A DNA stretch of 64,000 nucleotides from NCBI RefSeq assembly GCF_016722895.1, contig NZ_JAEQNA010000001.1:62001-126000 (forward strand), written 5' to 3'. A model generated the notes under the pieces. The model made no database searches, was not told the origin of the DNA, and saw only the letters and a program-made list of their open reading frames with translations. The position numbers were made by a program, and so were the translations under genes. Positions 1 to 10,002 of this stretch are shown in pieces. How positions within the stretch are numbered: position 1 is the first letter of the stretch; every line of letters begins with the position of its first letter. Source of the stretch: Ramlibacter aurantiacus. Its GTDB lineage: Bacteria > Pseudomonadota > Gammaproteobacteria > Burkholderiales > Burkholderiaceae_C.

Positions 1-7
1 ATTCTCC

Positions 8-448
8 ATGAAAACCGTCCACAAGTCCGTCCTCATCTGGTACAGCGCCGAAGAGATGTTCGCCCTGGTGACCGACGTCGAGTCCTACCCGCAGTTCCTG
101 CCCTGGTGCGACGAAGCGATCGTGCTCTCGCGCGACAAGGACGGCATGCGTGCGCGCATCGGCATCGCCTTCAGCGGCATCCACCAGCACTTCACGACGC
201 ACAACGAACACGTGCCCGGTCGAGAGATCCACATGCGGCTGGTGGAGGGGCCGTTTTCGCGCTTGCAGGGCCACTGGACCTTCACGCCCGTGGGGGACGA
301 AAGCCAGCGCGCCTGCAAGGTCGAATTGAAGCTGGACTATGCATTCCGCAGCGCCGCGCTGGCGGCGTTGGTCGGGCCGGTGTTCGACCGCATCGCCGGC
401 AGCCTGGTCGATGCGTTCGTCAAGCGGGCCGAACACGTGTATGGCTGA
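8..448 (+). CDS. ratA: RatA-like START/COQ10 domain protein
   Basis: This 146-residue protein is a single polyketide-cyclase/START-type (COQ10-like) domain, the usual length for the RatA family. The family is annotated either as a ribosome-associated toxin that blocks 70S formation or as a ubiquinone-binding protein; the sequence does not decide between these roles. The N-terminal stretch with YPQFLPWCD is typical of the family. It overlaps rnfH by 8 bases (the rnfH ATG lies before its stop), so the two are translationally coupled. In relatives smpB lies just upstream, which would be outside this window. Only seven bases precede the ATG, so the promoter and ribosome binding site cannot be judged. 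Confidence 0.88.
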   Translation: MKTVHKSVLIWYSAEEMFALVTDVESYPQFLPWCDEAIVLSRDKDGMRARIGIAFSGIHQHFTTHNEHVPGREIHMRLVEGPFSRLQGHWTFTPVGDESQRACKVELKLDYAFRSAALAALVGPVFDRIAGSLVDAFVKRAEHVYG

Positions 449-767
449 AGGCCGGCCCATTCGCGTCACGGTCGCGTGCAGCCCCGGTCCTCGGCAGGTG
501 CTGGAGTGGTCGCTCGAGTTGCCGGCGGGCGCCACGGTTCGCACCGCGATCGACGCCAGCCCCATCGCCCGCGAATGGCCCGACGGGGCCGCGCACGAGC
601 CGGCGCTGTTCGTGTGGGGGCGAGCCGCGCGGCCTGACCAGTTGCTTCACGACGGGGACCGGGTGGAGTGGCTGCGCGGCCTGCGGGTCGATCCCAAGGT
701 GGCGCGGCGGGAGCGCTTCCGCAAGCAGGGCAGCCGGGCCGCGGGGCTATTCGCCCGACGCGGCTGA
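441..767 (+). CDS. rnfH: RnfH family ubiquitin-like protein (RatB)
   Basis: A 108-residue protein of the RnfH/UPF0125 family, with the usual pattern of an N-terminal beta strand (IRVTVACS), a middle segment around LFVWGRAARPD and the ending LRVDPKVARRERFRKQG. The family has a ubiquitin-like beta-grasp fold; its molecular role is unsettled. I chose ATG 441 because it overlaps the end of ratA and gives the family length; the longer frame upstream is antisense-like composition inside ratA. It ends convergently 11 bases from the DUF4124 gene. Confidence 0.85.
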   Translation: MAEGRPIRVTVACSPGPRQVLEWSLELPAGATVRTAIDASPIAREWPDGAAHEPALFVWGRAARPDQLLHDGDRVEWLRGLRVDPKVARRERFRKQGSRAAGLFARRG

Positions 768-782
768 GGCAGCCAGCCTCAG
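764..782. terminator. Hairpin between convergent rnfH and DUF4124 genes
   Basis: A perfect 7-bp inverted repeat, CTGAGGC (764-770) and GCCTCAG (776-782) with a 5-base loop, lies exactly between two convergent genes and contains both stop codons. There is no clear U-tract on either strand, so its action as a bidirectional terminator is inferred. Confidence 0.4.
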
Positions 783-1285
783 GAGGGCTTGCACTCCGAG
801 GCGATCACCTGTTCGATGCGCTTGAGTTCGGCCGCGCGTTGCTCGTCATCGAGGATCTCGCGTTCGCCCTTGTCGTTGAGCCGGGCGAGCCGCATGCCCG
901 AATCGAACGTGGCCTTGGCCTGGCGGGCCCGGGCGCAGTTCTCGGCCTGGGCCTTGGCCACCCGCTCTTCCTCGACCTTTCGTTTTTGCGCCTCGGCCTC
1001 CTGGGCCTTCTTGCGCCTGGCTTCGAGTTCCTTGTCCTGGCCGCCTGCGAGGGGCTGGGGAGATGCGGTCGGGGCGGAGGGCTCGGCAGCGGCCGGCTGC
1101 GCGGCAGGCACGCTCGCGGCACGCTGGCCCGGCTGCTTGAGGATGCTGCGTGCCGGAATGTCCGGCGGCGGCGGCTGGTCGCTGAACACCCGGCGGCCAC
1201 CGGAATCGACCCACTGCCATTGGGCCAGCACCAAGGCGGGCGTGGACAAGGCCAGGCCCAGCAGGATTGCGCGCAGGTTGAGCAT
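779..1285 (-). CDS. DUF4124 domain-containing exported protein
   Basis: A 168-residue protein with a cleavable signal peptide (residues 1-21, ending LVLAQ) followed by a DUF4124 domain (about 22-52, with QWQWVDSGGRRVFSDQPPPP). An Ala/Pro-rich linker leads to a charged, coiled-coil-like segment (about 85-130) rich in Lys, Glu and Arg. DUF4124 proteins are periplasmic or envelope proteins of unknown biochemical role. It is divergent from guaB, and this order next to guaB recurs in Burkholderiales. No catalytic motif is visible. Confidence 0.85.
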   Translation of the reverse strand: MLNLRAILLGLALSTPALVLAQWQWVDSGGRRVFSDQPPPPDIPARSILKQPGQRAASVPAAQPAAAEPSAPTASPQPLAGGQDKELEARRKKAQEAEAQKRKVEEERVAKAQAENCARARQAKATFDSGMRLARLNDKGEREILDDEQRAAELKRIEQVIASECKPS

Positions 1286-1310
1286 CGCGGCAGTTTACCG
1301 GCGCTGCTGA

Positions 1311-2867
<1,557 letters not shown>

Positions 2868-2873
2868 GGGCGC

Positions 2874-4487
2874 ATGCAACACGACAAGATCCTCATCCTC
2901 GACTTCGGCAGCCAGGTCACCCAGCTGATCGCGCGCCGCGTGCGCGAGGCGCACGTCTACTCCGAGGTCCATCCCTGCGATGTCGACGATTCCTGGGTGC
3001 GCCAGTACGCCGCCGACGGGCGCCTCAAGGGCGTCATCCTCTCGGGCAGCCATGCCAGCGTCTATGAGGAAAGCACCGACCGTGCGCCGCAGGCGGTGTT
3101 CGAGCTGGGCGTTCCGGTGCTGGGCATCTGCTACGGCATGCAGACCATGGCGCAGCAACTCGGCGGCCGGGTCGAAGGCGGCCACAAGCGCGAATTCGGC
3201 TTCGCTGCAGTACGTGCGCGCGGCCACACCCCATTGCTGCGCGACATCGCGGACCACACCACGCCCGAAGGCCACGGCATGCTGGACGTGTGGATGAGCC
3301 ACGGGGACAAGGTGGCCGAGATGCCCCCCGGCTTCAAGCTCATGGCATCCACCGACAGCTGCCCGATCGCCGGCATGGCCGACGAGGAGCGCCGCTTCTA
3401 TGCGCTGCAGTTCCACCCGGAAGTGACCCATACCCGCCAAGGCCGCGCCATCCTCGAGCGCTTCGTGCTCGACATCTGCCAGGCCCGACCCGACTGGGTG
3501 ATGCGCGACCATATCGCCGAAGCCGTGCAGGCCATCCGCGAGCAGGTCGGCGACGAGGAGGTGATCCTGGGTCTCTCGGGCGGCGTCGATTCGTCCGTGG
3601 CAGCGGCGCTGATCCACCGCGCCATCGGCGACCAGCTCACCTGCGTCTTCGTCGACCACGGCCTGCTGCGCCTGCACGAGGGCGACGCGGTCATGGAAAT
3701 GTTCGAAGGCAAGCTGCACGCCAAGGTGGTGCGGGCGGACGCCAGCGAGCGATTCCTGGGGGAGCTGGCCGGCGTCACCGATCCCGAGGCCAAGCGCAAG
3801 ATCATCGGCCGCGAGTTCGTCGAAGTCTTCAAGGCCGAGGCCGCGAAGATCAAGCACACCCACTCGCGCCATGTGGCCTGGCTGGCGCAGGGCACCATCT
3901 ACCCCGACGTCATCGAGTCCGGCGGGGCCAAGAGCAAGAAGGCCGTCACCATCAAGAGCCACCACAACGTGGGCGGGCTGCCCGAGCAGTTGGGCCTGAA
4001 GTTGCTGGAGCCGCTGCGCGACCTGTTCAAGGACGAGGTGCGCGAGCTGGGCGTGGCCCTGGGCCTGCCGCCCGAGATGGTGTACCGCCACCCCTTCCCG
4101 GGGCCGGGTCTGGGCGTGCGCATCCTCGGTGAGGTGAAGAAGGAGTACGCCGACCTGCTGCGCGCGGCCGACGACATCTTCATCCAGGAGCTTCGCAACC
4201 ATGTCGACGCCGTCACGGGCAAGACCTGGTACGAGCTCACCAGCCAGGCCTTCACGGTGTTCCTGCCGGTGCGCAGCGTGGGCGTGATGGGTGATGGCCG
4301 CACCTACGACTACGTGGTGGCCCTGAGGGCGGTGCAGACCAGCGACTTCATGACCGCCGACTGGGCCGAGCTGCCCTACGCGCTGCTCAAGAAGGTGTCC
4401 GGCCGGATCATCAACGAAGTGCGCGGCATCAATCGCGTCACCTACGACGTGAGCAGCAAGCCGCCGGCCACCATCGAGTGGGAATGA
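2874..4487 (+). CDS. guaA: Glutamine-hydrolysing GMP synthase
   Basis: GuaA (537 residues) converts XMP to GMP with ATP and glutamine. The class I amidotransferase domain occupies about 1-205, with the nucleophile Cys in VLGICYGMQ (near residue 86) and the catalytic His/Glu in FHPEVTHT. The ATP pyrophosphatase domain has the PP-loop [13 protein letters not shown] (about 232-244). The C-terminal dimerisation domain ends PPATIEWE, the usual terminus of the family. It sits 6 bases after guaB in the guanine-nucleotide operon. Confidence 0.98.
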   Translation: MQHDKILILDFGSQVTQLIARRVREAHVYSEVHPCDVDDSWVRQYAADGRLKGVILSGSHASVYEESTDRAPQAVFELGVPVLGICYGMQTMAQQLGGRVEGGHKREFGFAAVRARGHTPLLRDIADHTTPEGHGMLDVWMSHGDKVAEMPPGFKLMASTDSCPIAGMADEERRFYALQFHPEVTHTRQGRAILERFVLDICQARPDWVMRDHIAEAVQAIREQVGDEEVILGLSGGVDSSVAAALIHRAIGDQLTCVFVDHGLLRLHEGDAVMEMFEGKLHAKVVRADASERFLGELAGVTDPEAKRKIIGREFVEVFKAEAAKIKHTHSRHVAWLAQGTIYPDVIESGGAKSKKAVTIKSHHNVGGLPEQLGLKLLEPLRDLFKDEVRELGVALGLPPEMVYRHPFPGPGLGVRILGEVKKEYADLLRAADDIFIQELRNHVDAVTGKTWYELTSQAFTVFLPVRSVGVMGDGRTYDYVVALRAVQTSDFMTADWAELPYALLKKVSGRIINEVRGINRVTYDVSSKPPATIEWE

Positions 4488-4500
4488 ACACCGGCGCGAC

Positions 4501-5013
4501 ATGACCGACGCTGCGCAGGTCCGCTTATCGGCCGAGCAGGCCCACTGGGTGCAGGGGCCGCTGTCGGTCGTGGTGGGGACCTGCGGCAGCGTCGGCCGGC
4601 CGCATGCGGCGCGGGCCGTCGGTTGCTGCGTGTCGCCGGACCGGGGCAGCGTCACGGTCGTGCTGCAGGCGTCCACGGCCACGCAGTCGCTGGACGACCT
4701 GCGCTCCGATCGGCGCATCGCCGTCGTGTTCAGTGATCCGCTCACTCATCATTCGCTGCAGGTCAAGGGCACCGCCGAACGGATCGAGCCGGCGGGTCCG
4801 GCCGGGCGGGAGTTGTCGCAGCTGTGGGTGCGCGCCTTCGCGCACCGATTGAAGGGGACCGTTCCCGACACGTGGACGCCGGAAGCCTTGGCCGGGGTGA
4901 TGTTGACCGGTGCGGCCGATGACCTCTTCTTCGTCACGGTGCGCCTGCGTGCGATCTTCGACCAGACCCCCGGGCCAGCGGCCGGGGCAGCCGTGGGCAC
5001 GCATGCGAACTGA
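4501..5013 (+). CDS. Pyridoxamine 5'-phosphate oxidase-like split-barrel protein
   Basis: A 170-residue protein that reads as a split beta-barrel of the FMN-binding flavin reductase/pyridoxamine-phosphate-oxidase class: the barrel start SVVVGTCGSVGRPHAARAVG, a strand SVTVVLQASTATQSL and a later RIAVVFSDPLTHHSLQVKG. The substrate is unknown. It lies 13 bases after guaA and just before another split-barrel protein (start 5018), so the two may act together. The assignment to the superfamily is by pattern only. Confidence 0.65.
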   Translation: MTDAAQVRLSAEQAHWVQGPLSVVVGTCGSVGRPHAARAVGCCVSPDRGSVTVVLQASTATQSLDDLRSDRRIAVVFSDPLTHHSLQVKGTAERIEPAGPAGRELSQLWVRAFAHRLKGTVPDTWTPEALAGVMLTGAADDLFFVTVRLRAIFDQTPGPAAGAAVGTHAN

Positions 5014-5017
5014 TGCC

Positions 5018-6385
5018 ATGCCCGAGGACCTGCGCACCATTCGCGCCTGTTTCGAAGGCGGCGTGCCGTGCACGCTGGCCAGTGCCGACGCGCAGGGCGA
5101 GCCCAACGTGGTCTTCGTTTCACAGGCCGAGTGGGTCGATGAGCGGCACATCGCGCTGTCCTTCCAGTTCTTCAACAAGACTCGCCGCAACATCCTGGTC
5201 AACCCGCACGTCCAGCTGATCCTGGTGCACCCGACCACCGGCGAACAGTTCCGCATCGCCGCGCGCTACCTGCGCACCGAGTTCGAGGGACCGCTGTTCG
5301 AGCGCATGCGAGCCAAGCTGGCAGGCATCGCCTCGCACACCGGCATGGGCGGTGTGTTCAAGTTGCTCGGGGCCGACCTGTACGAAGTGCTCGACCTGGA
5401 GCGGGTGCGCACCACGGCCATCGTGCCGCGCACGCCAGCCCCCGAGCGCATGCCGGCCCTGCGTCGCGCGTGCGAACACCTGTCGGTGCGGGCCGACCTC
5501 GAAGACCTGTTCGACCGTTGCATGCAGGCGCTCGAACGCCACTTCGGGCTGCGCCACGCGATGCTGCTGCTGCCGGACGCGCCGCGCCGCCGGCTCTACA
5601 CGATGGCCAGCCTGGGCTACGCGCGCTCGGGCGTGGGATCGGAGATCGCGCTGGGCGACGGCGTCATCGGCGTGGCCGCGCAATCGGGCACGCCGATCCG
5701 CATCAATCACCTCACGCAGGATGCCAGCTACTGCCGCGCCGCCCGCGTGCAGGGGCCCGAGGGCCAGTCGTCCACGCCGGAGCGCGAAATCGCTTATCCG
5801 GGCCTGGCCGAGCCCCACAGCCAGATGGCGCTGCCGATCGCCTGGGGCGCCGGGCTGCCGGCCGTGCTGTTCGTCGAAAGCGAGCAGGCCATGTGTTTCG
5901 ATTGGGACCTCGAGGACGCCTTGTCGGTGTTCTGCCTGCAACTCGGCGCCCACCTGCGGGCCCTGCAGCCGGTGGTCGAGGCACCGGACGAGGCCGCCCC
6001 GCCCCCGGCGACGCCTGCCGCCGCGGCAGCACCCGGGTCGACCGGCCATGCTCCGCCGCTTCGGGTGCGTTTCTTCGAGGTCGACAGCAGCGTGTTCCTC
6101 GATGACGAGTACGTGATCAAGGGCGTCGCCGGGGCGGTGCTGTGGACCTTGGTGTCGGAGTACCAGGCGACTGGCCGCACCGAGTTCACCAACCGCGAAC
6201 TGCGCCTGCGGCCTGCGCTGAGGCTGCCCGACCTCAACGACAACCTCGAGGCCCGGTTGGTGCTGCTGCGGCGGCGACTGGCCGAGCGCCGCAGCGATCT
6301 GCAGATCGAGAAGATCGGCCGCGGCCGGCTGCGGCTGCAGTTGCAACGCGGCCTGGAACTCACGCCGGTGCCACGGACGGGGTGA
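5018..6385 (+). CDS. PPOX-like / GAF domain / winged-helix-like three-part protein
   Basis: A 455-residue multidomain protein. Residues about 1-145 resemble an FMN-binding split barrel (CTLASADAQGEPNVVFVSQ). Residues about 165-315 form a GAF domain (EDLFDRCMQALERHFGLRHA, then GDGVIGVAAQSGTPI). After an Ala/Pro-rich linker the last 100 residues (from about 345) look like a small winged-helix module with many Leu and Arg. This suggests a redox- or flavin-sensing regulator, which is inference. ATG 5018 is five bases after the stop of the previous gene; an in-frame ATG at 5003 is possible. Its end overlaps the hemerythrin gene by 26 bases on the opposite strand. Confidence 0.7.
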   Translation: MPEDLRTIRACFEGGVPCTLASADAQGEPNVVFVSQAEWVDERHIALSFQFFNKTRRNILVNPHVQLILVHPTTGEQFRIAARYLRTEFEGPLFERMRAKLAGIASHTGMGGVFKLLGADLYEVLDLERVRTTAIVPRTPAPERMPALRRACEHLSVRADLEDLFDRCMQALERHFGLRHAMLLLPDAPRRRLYTMASLGYARSGVGSEIALGDGVIGVAAQSGTPIRINHLTQDASYCRAARVQGPEGQSSTPEREIAYPGLAEPHSQMALPIAWGAGLPAVLFVESEQAMCFDWDLEDALSVFCLQLGAHLRALQPVVEAPDEAAPPPATPAAAAAPGSTGHAPPLRVRFFEVDSSVFLDDEYVIKGVAGAVLWTLVSEYQATGRTEFTNRELRLRPALRLPDLNDNLEARLVLLRRRLAERRSDLQIEKIGRGRLRLQLQRGLELTPVPRTG

Positions 6386-7091
6386 GCTGCGGTGCCAGGC
6401 CGAGCCGCCCGGACAACTGCTCGAAGTCGCGCGCCGACAGGCGTTCCCGCGCGATGCCGATCACCGCTTCGAATACCGGCGGCGGTGCCGAGGCGCGGAT
6501 GCCGGACAGCATCTGCACCCGCTCGCCGATGGACAGCGCCGGAATGAACCAGCGCAGGAAGCCCATCATGGTGGCGGGCGGAATCGAGGCCACCAGTCGC
6601 TGCTCGACCGACCGCAGCTCGTCGTCGCTGTAGAAGTCCCAGAGCGCCGCGTTGTGCGCGGTTTCCTCATGGGTCATGTGCACCAGGTTCTCACCCACGA
6701 AAGTCGACAGGGCGCGGTAAAGCCGCGCGAGCGCGCCGGCTCGCTCCGGTGCGGCCGCCGCGGTCACTGCATCCACCATCGCCGCGATGTCCGCGAAATC
6801 GGCCTCGTGGTGGCGATGGTCGTCCGCCGCGCGCGCGGCGCTGCCGGGGAGGGCTGCGTCGAGCAGCGGGTGCACGAAGCTGTCTTCCTTGTGCAGGTGC
6901 GACTCGCACAGCGACAGCAGGTCCTGCACCGCCTGGCAGGCCTCGGCGACCTCGCCATCGTCCAGGGGGTCGGCGGCGCCCACGCGGATCAGGGTATCGC
7001 TCATGCAAAGGCGCAGCGCCTTGTGCACGCCGGCATACAGGTCCACGCGCGTGGCGGCCAGGGTGGCGGGGGAAGGGGTGGTGGCGTTCAT
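6360..7091 (-). CDS. Hemerythrin-like domain protein
   Basis: A 243-residue four-helix protein with His/Glu-rich metal ligands spaced as in hemerythrin HHE domains: SHLHKEDSFVHPLLDAA, DDHRHHEADF and HMTHEETAHNAALWDFY. The family binds a non-haem di-iron centre and senses or carries oxygen or nitric oxide. The second half (SIPPATMMGFLRWFIPALS) is typical of the long bacterial version. It is transcribed alone; the 174-base gap upstream (7092-7265) includes an AT-rich patch at 7147-7180 that probably holds its promoter. No FNR or NsrR box is convincing. Confidence 0.82.
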   Translation of the reverse strand: MNATTPSPATLAATRVDLYAGVHKALRLCMSDTLIRVGAADPLDDGEVAEACQAVQDLLSLCESHLHKEDSFVHPLLDAALPGSAARAADDHRHHEADFADIAAMVDAVTAAAAPERAGALARLYRALSTFVGENLVHMTHEETAHNAALWDFYSDDELRSVEQRLVASIPPATMMGFLRWFIPALSIGERVQMLSGIRASAPPPVFEAVIGIARERLSARDFEQLSGRLGLAPQLTPSVAPA

Positions 7092-7265
7092 GGCAGGGTC
7101 TCCGGTTGAAGTGGTGCCACTGTAGGTTTGGCCCCTGACCGGCGTTCTTAACTAATCCACCAGCAAACCTTAAAAGATTCGCAAGGGCAGGGCGCCGAAG
7201 CGGCGCGGCACAATCGCTGCCATGTCATTCCCATCCGCATCGCGCCCCTGCGCGCCGGGCCAGCC

Positions 7266-7484
7266 ATGAGGTGGGCGGCCGGTTTCATCGTGCTGCTCGT
7301 CGCCCTGTTGGCGGTCGGTCTGCTGGGGCGCACGGCGCTGCGGGCGGACGCACCGGCCGCACGATCGTCGGAGGCCGTCGATCGCCGCGTCGCGGTGCCG
7401 CTGCGCCAGCAGCCCGAGCAGGTCAAGCAGGCGGTGGAGCAATTGATGCAGCAGGCCCGGCCGATGCCGGACGAGGCGCAGTGA
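7266..7484 (+). CDS. Small single-pass membrane protein upstream of tadA
   Basis: A 72-residue protein with one N-terminal hydrophobic helix (residues 4-22, FIVLLVALLAVGLLG) and a charged tail containing EQVKQAVEQLMQQARP. No family is recognised. Its TGA stop overlaps the GTG start of the tadA-hydrolase gene (GTGA), so it is probably the first gene of that operon. It may anchor a partner at the inner membrane, but nothing shows this. Confidence 0.6.
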   Translation: MRWAAGFIVLLVALLAVGLLGRTALRADAPAARSSEAVDRRVAVPLRQQPEQVKQAVEQLMQQARPMPDEAQ

Positions 7485-8857
7485 CCGACGGAGCCGACCG
7501 CGACCACCATTTCATGCGCCTGGCCCTGGAACAGGCGCAACGGGCGCACGCGGCCGGCGAGGTTCCGGTGGGCGCGGTGGTGGTGCAAGGCGATCGCGTG
7601 GTCGGTGCGGGATTCAACCGTCCGGTCGGCACCCGGGACCCCACGGCGCATGCCGAGGTACAGGCGCTGCGCGAGGCCGCGGCGGCGCTGGGCAACTACC
7701 GGCTGGACGGCTGCGAGTTGTTCGTCACCCTGGAGCCCTGCGCCATGTGCAGCGGGGCCATGCTGCACGCACGGCTGGCGCGGGTCGTCTGGGGCGCGGC
7801 GGATCCCAAGACCGGAGCCGGCGGGTCGGTGGCCGACCTGTTCGCCGATCGCCGGCTCAACCACCAGACGCACACCCGCGCCGGCGTGATGGAGCACGAA
7901 TGCTCGGCCTTGCTGGCGGGTTTCTTCCGCCAGCGGCGCAGCGATGCACGGGCCCGTGCGCAGCCGTTGCGGGAGGATGCGTTGCGCACGCCGTCCGCGC
8001 GCTTCCAGGGGGTGGCACCCGTTCCAGGCGACTCCCGGCTGGTGGACGACCTGCCCGCGCTGGCCGGCCTGCGCATGCACTACCTCGACCAGGGAGCCGC
8101 CGACGCGCCGCTCACCTGGCTGTGCCTGCACGGCAATCCCACCTGGAGCCACCTGTGGCGACGCATGGCGCCGGTTTTCCTGCAAGCCGGTCACCGGGTG
8201 GTCGCGCCAGACCTCGTGGGCTTCGGGTTGAGCGACAAGCCCAAGCGCGAGAGCGCCCATCGCTTCGACTGGCACCGGGACATATTGCTCCAGTTCGTGG
8301 AACGGCTGGACTTGCGTCGGGTGGTCCTGGTGGTGCACGACTGGGGCGGCCTGCTGGGCTTGACGCTTCCCATGGAGGCACCCGGGCGCTACCACGCCCT
8401 GTTGGCCATGAGCACCCTGCTGGCCACCGGCGACGAGCCCCTGCCGTCCGGGTTGCAGGACTGGCGCGAGCGGTGCATGCGGTCGGCCGACGTGACGCGG
8501 CTCCTGGCAGGCACCGACGCGGCCGACATCGGCGCGTATGCCGCACCGTTCCCGGACCGCGGCCACGCGAGCGCCATCCGCGCGTTCGGGGCCATGGTGC
8601 CCAGCCAGCCGCACGACGGCGGTGCCGCGATCTCGCGCCAGGCGCGCAGGTTCTGGTCGGGTTGGCAGGGTCGCAGCTTGCTGGCCGGCGGCGCCCAGGA
8701 CCGCATCTGGGGGGCTTCGGCCCTGCACCGGCTGCAAGCGCAGATCCGGGGCTGTCCGCCGCCGCGGCTGTTGCCGCAGGCTGGGCTCTTCGTCCCCGAG
8801 CACGGGGCCGACATCGCCGCCGCGGCGCTGTCGCATTTCAGTGAAGGATTCTCTTGA
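7481..8857 (+). CDS. tadA: TadA tRNA adenosine deaminase fused to an alpha/beta-hydrolase
   Basis: A 458-residue fusion. Residues about 8-160 are TadA, which deaminates A34 to inosine in tRNA-Arg(ACG): the zinc/proton-shuttle motif is THAEVQAL and the Cys pair is in EPCAMCSGAM. Residues about 185-455 are an alpha/beta-hydrolase of the haloalkane-dehalogenase type, with HGNPTWSHLW, the nucleophile elbow VVHDWGGLLGL (Asp) and GGAQDRIWG. Where the family normally has a catalytic His (G-H-F), this protein reads PQAGLFVPEHG, so the base appears lost. GTG 7481 overlaps the upstream stop; its own stop overlaps the TTG of the next gene. Confidence 0.88.
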   Translation: MTDGADRDHHFMRLALEQAQRAHAAGEVPVGAVVVQGDRVVGAGFNRPVGTRDPTAHAEVQALREAAAALGNYRLDGCELFVTLEPCAMCSGAMLHARLARVVWGAADPKTGAGGSVADLFADRRLNHQTHTRAGVMEHECSALLAGFFRQRRSDARARAQPLREDALRTPSARFQGVAPVPGDSRLVDDLPALAGLRMHYLDQGAADAPLTWLCLHGNPTWSHLWRRMAPVFLQAGHRVVAPDLVGFGLSDKPKRESAHRFDWHRDILLQFVERLDLRRVVLVVHDWGGLLGLTLPMEAPGRYHALLAMSTLLATGDEPLPSGLQDWRERCMRSADVTRLLAGTDAADIGAYAAPFPDRGHASAIRAFGAMVPSQPHDGGAAISRQARRFWSGWQGRSLLAGGAQDRIWGASALHRLQAQIRGCPPPRLLPQAGLFVPEHGADIAAAALSHFSEGFS

Positions 8858-9819
8858 GCCACATCTATGTGTTCTCCCCCTCGAGCGCGGTGCGCGACCG
8901 TGCCGCGGCACGGCGAGGCATCGCGCGCCTGAAGGCGCTCGGCCACGAGGTCGAACTCGACCCGGATGCGTTCAGCAGCCACATGCGCTTTGCCGGCGAC
9001 GACGACACGCGCCTGGCGGCCATCGAACGGGCCGCCGCCAGTGGCGCCGACGTGGCCCTCATCACTCGCGGCGGCTACGGGCTGACGCGGCTGCTGCCTC
9101 GCATCCGCTACAAGGCGATCCGCCGGGCCATTGAACGCGGCACGCGCTTCGTCGGCCTGAGCGACTTCACCGCCTTGCAAAGCGCACTGCTCGCCACCAC
9201 GGGTGCGGTGAGCTGGGCCGGGCCGGCCCTGGGGGAGGATTTCGGCGTCGAGGGTGAGCCCGACGACATCATGCTGGCCTGCTTCGACGACCTGCTGGGC
9301 GGGCAAGGGGAGGGCAGTGGCTGGCAATTGCCCAAGGCCGAAGCGCGCGAGCGCGCCTTTCACACCCGCGGCCAGTTGTGGGGCGGCAACTTGAGCGTGC
9401 TGGCCTCGCTGGTGGGCACGCCCTGGCTGGCCCAGCCGGAGCGCGGCGTCCTGTTCGTCGAAGATGTGAACGAGCACCCGTACCGCGTGGAGCGCATGCT
9501 CGCGCAGTTGCTTCACGCGGGCGTCCTGGCCCGCCAGAAGGCCATCTTGCTGGGCCAGTTCACGAACTACAGGCTGGTGCCGCACGACAAAGGCTATCGG
9601 CTGCAGACGGTGGTGAACTGGCTGCGTGAGCAGACCAAGGTGCCGGTGTTCACCGGCCTTCCGTTCGGCCACGTGCAGACGAAGGTGCTGCTGCCCGTGG
9701 GGGCCGAGGTGGAATTCGCGGTCGAGGGGCGAGACGCGCTGATCTTCTGGGGCCATGGTTCGGAGCGTGGGCGGCAGAGGGACGAGCCCGCGCCGGTTCG
9801 CCATGCCGGGCCAGGCTAG
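8854..9819 (+). CDS. ldcA: LD-carboxypeptidase (S66 family)
   Basis: A 321-residue serine peptidase of family S66 that removes the terminal D-Ala from murein tetrapeptides during cell-wall recycling. Family features seen: YVFSPSSAVRD at the start, the nucleophile region ITRGGYGLTRLLP, and GGNLSVLASLVGTPW. It starts with TTG 8854 inside the tadA stop (TTGA), giving translational coupling. Its last 17 or so codons (after IFWGH) are encoded by the inverted-repeat element that begins at 9762, so the natural C-terminus seems to have been replaced by element sequence. Confidence 0.9.
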   Translation: MSHIYVFSPSSAVRDRAAARRGIARLKALGHEVELDPDAFSSHMRFAGDDDTRLAAIERAAASGADVALITRGGYGLTRLLPRIRYKAIRRAIERGTRFVGLSDFTALQSALLATTGAVSWAGPALGEDFGVEGEPDDIMLACFDDLLGGQGEGSGWQLPKAEARERAFHTRGQLWGGNLSVLASLVGTPWLAQPERGVLFVEDVNEHPYRVERMLAQLLHAGVLARQKAILLGQFTNYRLVPHDKGYRLQTVVNWLREQTKVPVFTGLPFGHVQTKVLLPVGAEVEFAVEGRDALIFWGHGSERGRQRDEPAPVRHAGPG

Positions 9820-10002
9820 GCGTGGGCGAGGCCGTGTGGCGGGCCACACAACGAGCCCGCAACGACGCATGGCCCGGTATGGCGAACCGGCCCGCAGGGT
9901 TCGGCCTCCTCAGGGGCGCATGGCGCGCCTTGCCTGCACCCCGGGGGAGGCCCAACGCGGGCCCGTCTCTCTGCCGCCCACGCTCCAGCGTGGGGGCCCG
10001 CG
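9762..10002. repeat. Nested inverted-repeat element between convergent genes
   Basis: A 241-bp structured element. The outer inverted repeat pairs 9762-9792 with 9956-9986 (29 of 31 match, core GTGGGCGGCAGAGGGACG). An inner repeat pairs 9792-9813 with 9870-9891 (21 of 22). A central hairpin (GTGTGG-CGGG-CCACAC, 9834-9849) lies inside. The right end holds CCCACGCT-CC-AGCGTGGG (9977-9994) flanked by CGCGGGCCC/GGGCCCGCG (9956-9964 and 9994-10002). It starts inside ldcA and stops at the base before the stop codon of the opposing gene. It has no coding capacity for a transposase and resembles a small non-autonomous or intergenic repeat. Confidence 0.75.
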
